From Actinomycetota bacterium (lineage in GTDB: Bacteria > Actinomycetota > Actinomycetes > Nanopelagicales > Nanopelagicaceae): 10,293 nt of DNA. The translations under genes were made by a program, and so were the position numbers. The DNA lies in NCBI GenBank assembly GCA_009702465.1, contig WLHY01000023.1:1-10293 (forward strand), given 5' to 3'. Positions 8,201-10,293 of the stretch are shown piece by piece. Numbering within the stretch: the first letter of the stretch is position 1; the number at the start of each line of letters is the position of its first letter. The notes under the pieces were generated by a model. It saw only the letters and a program-made list of their open reading frames with translations, had not been told where the DNA came from and searched no databases.

Positions 8201-9735
8201 TGCGCGAAGTAATCAAATAACAATCTTGGCTTATCGGAGAGTGCCGCGATTGGTGTATCGGTACCCATTGACCCAAGTGGCTCAGCACCATTTTTTGCCA
8301 TTGGGGTAATAATGATTCGAAGCTCCTCTTCCGTATACCCGAAGGCGCGTTGGCGACGAAGCACAGATGAGTGTGGGTAGACAATATGTTCGCGAGCTGG
8401 CAGATCACTTAATCGAACTAATCCAGCATGTAACCAATCACTGTATGGCGCAGCTGAAGTAAGGGAGTTCTTAACCTCATCATCCTCAATTATTCGGCCC
8501 TCATCAATATCAACTAAAAACATTCGACCTGGTTGTAATCTTCCTTTGCGAATGATCTTTGATGGTGGAATATCTAAAACACCAGCCTCCGATGCCAAAA
8601 CAACTAAGCCATCATCAGTTACCCAAAATCTTGAGGGCCGTAATCCATTTCGATCTAAAACCGCTCCGATTTGTCTGCCATCAGTGAAGGTAACGCAGGC
8701 TGGACCATCCCAAGGCTCCATTAATGCAGCATGGAATGCATAAAAATCTTTTCGTTGTTGATCCATAGTTGCATGGTTCTCCCACGCCTCTGGGATCATC
8801 ATCAGAATGGAGTGCGGCAAAGAGCGACCGCCAAGATATAGAAGCTCTAGCACCTCATCAAATGATGCTGAGTCGCTGCCATCTGGATCAATGATCGGAA
8901 AGAGTCGTTTTAAATCTCCAGGAATTAAATCACTTTGCAGCAAGCTCTCGCGAGCACTCATCCAATTTCTATTTCCCTTTACAGTATTAATCTCGCCATT
9001 GTGCGCAATAAATCTATATGGGTGTGCAAGTGGCCAGGATGGAAAGGTGTTTGTCGAGAATCTGCTGTGAACTAATGCCAGTGGCGATTCAACCAATGGT
9101 TGAGATAAATCAGGGAAAAACTCCTCTAATTGTCCAGTCGTGAGCATGCCTTTATAAACAATAGTTCTAGATGACAGTGATGGAATGTAAACCTCAAAAG
9201 CGTGCTCTACTCTTTTACGGAAACAAAAGGCTAGGCGATCTAATGCAAGATCTGCCTCGTTGTTCTCTCCTGCAATGAAGATTTGCTCGAAAGCTGGCAT
9301 AACAGAGAGAGCTGTTTTACCAAGTGAGCTGCTATTGATTGGCACAGTTCGCCAACCCAAAATGCGAACACCCTCCTCTTTTGCAATCGATAAAACCGCT
9401 TCCTTAAACTTATTCTGATCTAACTGCTTATCGATAAAAAAGATGCCGGTTGCATACTTGGTGATTGGTGTCAGAGTGAAATCCACAGCTGATCGATAAA
9501 ACTTATCTGGTAAGCAAATCAATATGCCAGCGCCATCTCCGCTATCTGGTTCAGCGCCTGAAGCGCCTCTGTGATCTAAATTTCGTAGTGCAATTAATCC
9601 CTTTGAGACAATCTCATGGGTTGGTAATTTATTTAAGGTCGCAACCATCGCAACGCCACAAGCATCATGTTCATTTGCAGGGTCATAGAGCCCTGTTGCT
9701 TTAGGGATTGCTGATAAAGCTTTTGCTGATATCAA
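5203..9735 (-). CDS. gltB: Glutamate synthase large subunit (GltB)
   Basis: Catalytic subunit of the GOGAT reaction: glutamine + 2-oxoglutarate + reductant gives two glutamate. At 1510 residues it has full family length and all domains. The N-terminal glutaminase begins at Cys26 (EHDACGVAM), the nucleophile exposed when the 25-residue propeptide is removed, with [16 protein letters not shown] at 55-70 and [14 protein letters not shown] at 245-258. The central domain spans about 470-770. The FMN/2-oxoglutarate barrel spans about 830-1190, with [3Fe-4S] ligands Cys1127, Cys1133 and Cys1138. A GXGXG beta-helix runs from about 1265 to 1455. The start is TTG at 9735: the frame is closed by a TAG upstream and there is no ATG or GTG before Cys26. 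The nearest Shine-Dalgarno, AGGAG, is 13 bases from the TTG, which is long. It heads the gltB-gltD-pyk unit. Confidence 0.97.
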   Translation of the reverse strand: MISAKALSAIPKATGLYDPANEHDACGVAMVATLNKLPTHEIVSKGLIALRNLDHRGASGAEPDSGDGAGILICLPDKFYRSAVDFTLTPITKYATGIFFIDKQLDQNKFKEAVLSIAKEEGVRILGWRTVPINSSSLGKTALSVMPAFEQIFIAGENNEADLALDRLAFCFRKRVEHAFEVYIPSLSSRTIVYKGMLTTGQLEEFFPDLSQPLVESPLALVHSRFSTNTFPSWPLAHPYRFIAHNGEINTVKGNRNWMSARESLLQSDLIPGDLKRLFPIIDPDGSDSASFDEVLELLYLGGRSLPHSILMMIPEAWENHATMDQQRKDFYAFHAALMEPWDGPACVTFTDGRQIGAVLDRNGLRPSRFWVTDDGLVVLASEAGVLDIPPSKIIRKGRLQPGRMFLVDIDEGRIIEDDEVKNSLTSAAPYSDWLHAGLVRLSDLPAREHIVYPHSSVLRRQRAFGYTEEELRIIITPMAKNGAEPLGSMGTDTPIAALSDKPRLLFDYFAQLFAQVTNPPLDAIREELVTSLGGSIGPEHNLLDPGPSSCRQISLQFPVIDNDELAKIIHVNADGDHPGFSSYVVKGLFPIAGAGESLKRRLIEIRAEVSKAISEGARIIVLSDRDGDAENAPIPSLLLTAAVHHHLIREKTRTKVGLVVESGEVREVHHVALLIGFGAAAVNPYLAMESAEDLVRQGVITGITPEKAVRNLIKSLGKGVLKVMSKMGVSTIASYTGAQIFEAIGLSKEFVGEYFVGATSRLGGVGVEVIAQETIKRHHIAYPPGGEVPGSKRLQIGGEYQWRREGEPHLFNPETVFKLQHATRNKRFDIFQQYTKLVDDQSKSLMTLRGLFEFKSGVRQPISIDEVEPATEILKRFATGAMSYGSISQEAHETLAIAMNRLGGKSNTGEGGEDPARNIPDANGDSRKSAIKQVASGRFGVTSEYLVNAQDIQIKMAQGAKPGEGGQLPGNKVYPWIAKVRYSTPGVGLISPPPHHDIYSIEDLAQLIHDLKNSNNDARIHVKLVAEVGVGTVAAGVSKAHADVVLISGHDGGTGASPLTSLKHAGAPWELGLAETQQTLMLNGLRDRIVVQVDGQMKTGRDVIIAALLGAEEFGFATAPLVVSGCIMMRVCHLDTCPVGVATQNPELRKKFNGKPEFVETFFQYIAEEVRQLLAQLGFKTLAEAVGQVELLETRKAIEHWKAAGLDLAPLLVAPLDSAPRKNTTTQEHGLANALDNQLIKLAKPALEKAEMVKINLPVRNVNRTVGTMLGAEISRKFGGVGLPADTIDVTLHGSAGQSLGAFIPAGLTLRLFGDANDYVGKGLSGGRIIVQPHKDAILKSNENVIAGNVIGYGATSGEIYIRGVVGERFCVRNSGATAVVEGVGDHGCEYMTGGTVVVLGGTGRNFAAGMSGGRAYVLDLDQRMVNPEMVDVVSIPADQDEILRSTIENFFQATQSQVAKDLLSNWTVNKNKISLIMPRDYARVLEVMAKATREGLPVDTAVMAAING

Positions 9736-9825
9736 GATCTGTTGGCCGCTCCTGGAAAAAAGAGTCAGGACTTCAATGGCCTAACTTAAATGACTGCGCT
9801 AAGCCTAGCAGGATGATGGATTTTT
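9736..9825 (-). promoter_or_regulatory. gltB upstream region with possible promoter, leader hairpin and Shine-Dalgarno
   Basis: In this 90-base gap TAAGTT (9788-9783) fits TANNNT, with a poor -35 (CTGCTA) 17 bases further up. A start near 9776 would give a leader of about 40 nt. In that leader TCCTG (9770-9766) can pair with CAGGA (9754-9750), hiding most of the AGGAG Shine-Dalgarno at 9753-9749; the loop is 11 nt and includes a T6 run, and flanking GGCC blocks (9781-9778, 9747-9744) could extend the pairing. An imperfect inverted repeat, CTGCTAGGCTTAGCGCAG, lies at 9811-9794 after the transporter stop. It has no T-run after it, so it is a poor terminator and could be an operator. Confidence 0.3.
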
Positions 9826-10293
9826 TTATATCCCACTTAGGTGTACTAGTGAGCCTATGCCGGCGGTAATAATCATGCCGAGGGCACCGCCCATAAATAT
9901 GCGAAGAATAGTTTTGGCAGGTGGCGAGGATGCGATTTTCGCACTGGCATAGCCAGTTACCAACAGTCCTAAAATAGTGAAGACCACAATAGAGAGAACT
10001 TGCTGGCCTGGTGTCGGAGCAAGCGCGCCCATAAATGGAATCAACCCGCCGACTGTAAAGCTAGTGGCGCTGGCAAAGCCCGCTTGAATTGGGCGACCTT
10101 TTGTATGTTCATACTGTCCCAACTCATCCCGTAAATGCGCTTCAAGCGCATCTTTCTCGCTCATAGTTTTTGCAACTTGTAATGCTAACTCTTTTGGTAA
10201 ACCACGTTGAATATAAATCTCAGTTAACTCTGCCAACTCACCTTCTGGATCATTAACTAATTGATCTATCTCTATTTTGCGATCCGCTGCTTC
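9826..10293 (-). CDS. VIT/CCC1-family iron-manganese transporter, 5'-truncated by window edge
   Basis: The last 155 codons of a membrane protein of the VIT1/CCC1 family, which moves Fe2+ or Mn2+ across membranes. The frame stays open to base 10293, so the start lies outside; the TTG at 10236 reads as an internal leucine. The first 65 or so visible residues are the charged cytosolic helical segment (EAADRKIE..., ELAELTEIYIQRGL, then DALEAHLRDELG) that carries metal-binding glutamates in family structures. Three hydrophobic segments follow: FASATSFTVGGLIPFMGALA, VLSIVVFTILGLLVTGYASA and ILRIFMGGALGMIITAGIG. These are the last three of the five usual helices, and full length would be about 230-240 residues. 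It is 90 bases upstream of gltB on the same strand. No link to nitrogen metabolism is apparent. Metal specificity cannot be told from the sequence. Confidence 0.9.
   Translation of the reverse strand, partial: EAADRKIEIDQLVNDPEGELAELTEIYIQRGLPKELALQVAKTMSEKDALEAHLRDELGQYEHTKGRPIQAGFASATSFTVGGLIPFMGALAPTPGQQVLSIVVFTILGLLVTGYASAKIASSPPAKTILRIFMGGALGMIITAGIGSLVHLSGI

Noticed and set aside
129..9070. Plus-strand and out-of-frame ORFs of 60-142 codons lying inside livK, pyk, gltD and gltB
   Set aside because: They are antisense or shifted readings of long, well-supported genes. They show no recognisable domains or ribosome-binding sites and have low-complexity translations typical of shadow frames.
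9650..9665. CGVAM instead of the better-known CGVGF/CGFG at the GltB catalytic cysteine
   Set aside because: Actinobacterial GltB proteins commonly have CGVAMV here, as I recall for mycobacteria, so it is not an active-site change.
9826..10236. A complete 136-residue membrane protein starting at the TTG at 10236
   Set aside because: The frame continues open to the window edge with family-like residues (EAADRKIE), so the TTG is an internal leucine and the gene is cut by the window.

Overview
The window looks like an ordinary chromosomal stretch of a low- to moderate-GC actinobacterium, most plausibly a streamlined aquatic type such as the freshwater acI/Nanopelagicales group. The grounds are: an ANTAR response regulator of the actinobacterial PdtaR (Rv1626) type, next to a tRNA-Leu and a pyruvate kinase whose N-terminus (MRRAKIVCTIGPA) is typical of actinobacteria; a GltB with the actinobacterial-style [10 protein letters not shown] maturation site; AT-rich DNA; and very short intergenic gaps. 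The lineage is inferred from memory of families, not from a search.

Layout. Bases 3-74 (+) are the last 23 codons of a LivF-like ABC ATPase. It converges on a minus-strand lipoprotein gene (139-1368) for a branched-chain amino acid type substrate-binding protein, and a perfect 15-bp hairpin at 91-126 can serve as terminator for both. A 185-bp gap (1369-1553) precedes the binding-protein gene and holds its Shine-Dalgarno site and possible leader structure. Everything else also runs on the minus strand. In transcription order it is: the 3' two-thirds of a VIT/CCC1-family metal transporter (10293-9826), gltB (9735-5203), gltD (5210-3756), pyk (3746-2304), a tRNA-Leu(CAA) (2263-2191) and the ANTAR regulator pdtaR (2189-1554).

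How they fit together. gltB and gltD overlap by 8 bases, and gltD and pyk are 9 bases apart, so glutamate synthase and pyruvate kinase are very probably co-transcribed. This couples ammonium assimilation (glutamine + 2-oxoglutarate to 2 glutamate) to lower glycolysis. The tRNA lies 40 bases beyond pyk, with a possible promoter of its own. The pdtaR start codon comes one base after the tRNA discriminator base, so tRNA 3' processing would yield an essentially leaderless pdtaR mRNA.

The genes themselves are housekeeping genes, all apparently intact apart from the two cut by the window edges. The points most worth a second look are the tRNA (Leu anticodon and Leu-like D arm, but only a 5-nt variable loop) and the tRNA-pdtaR junction. 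I see no mobile element, CRISPR array, phage or defence genes, or rRNA.
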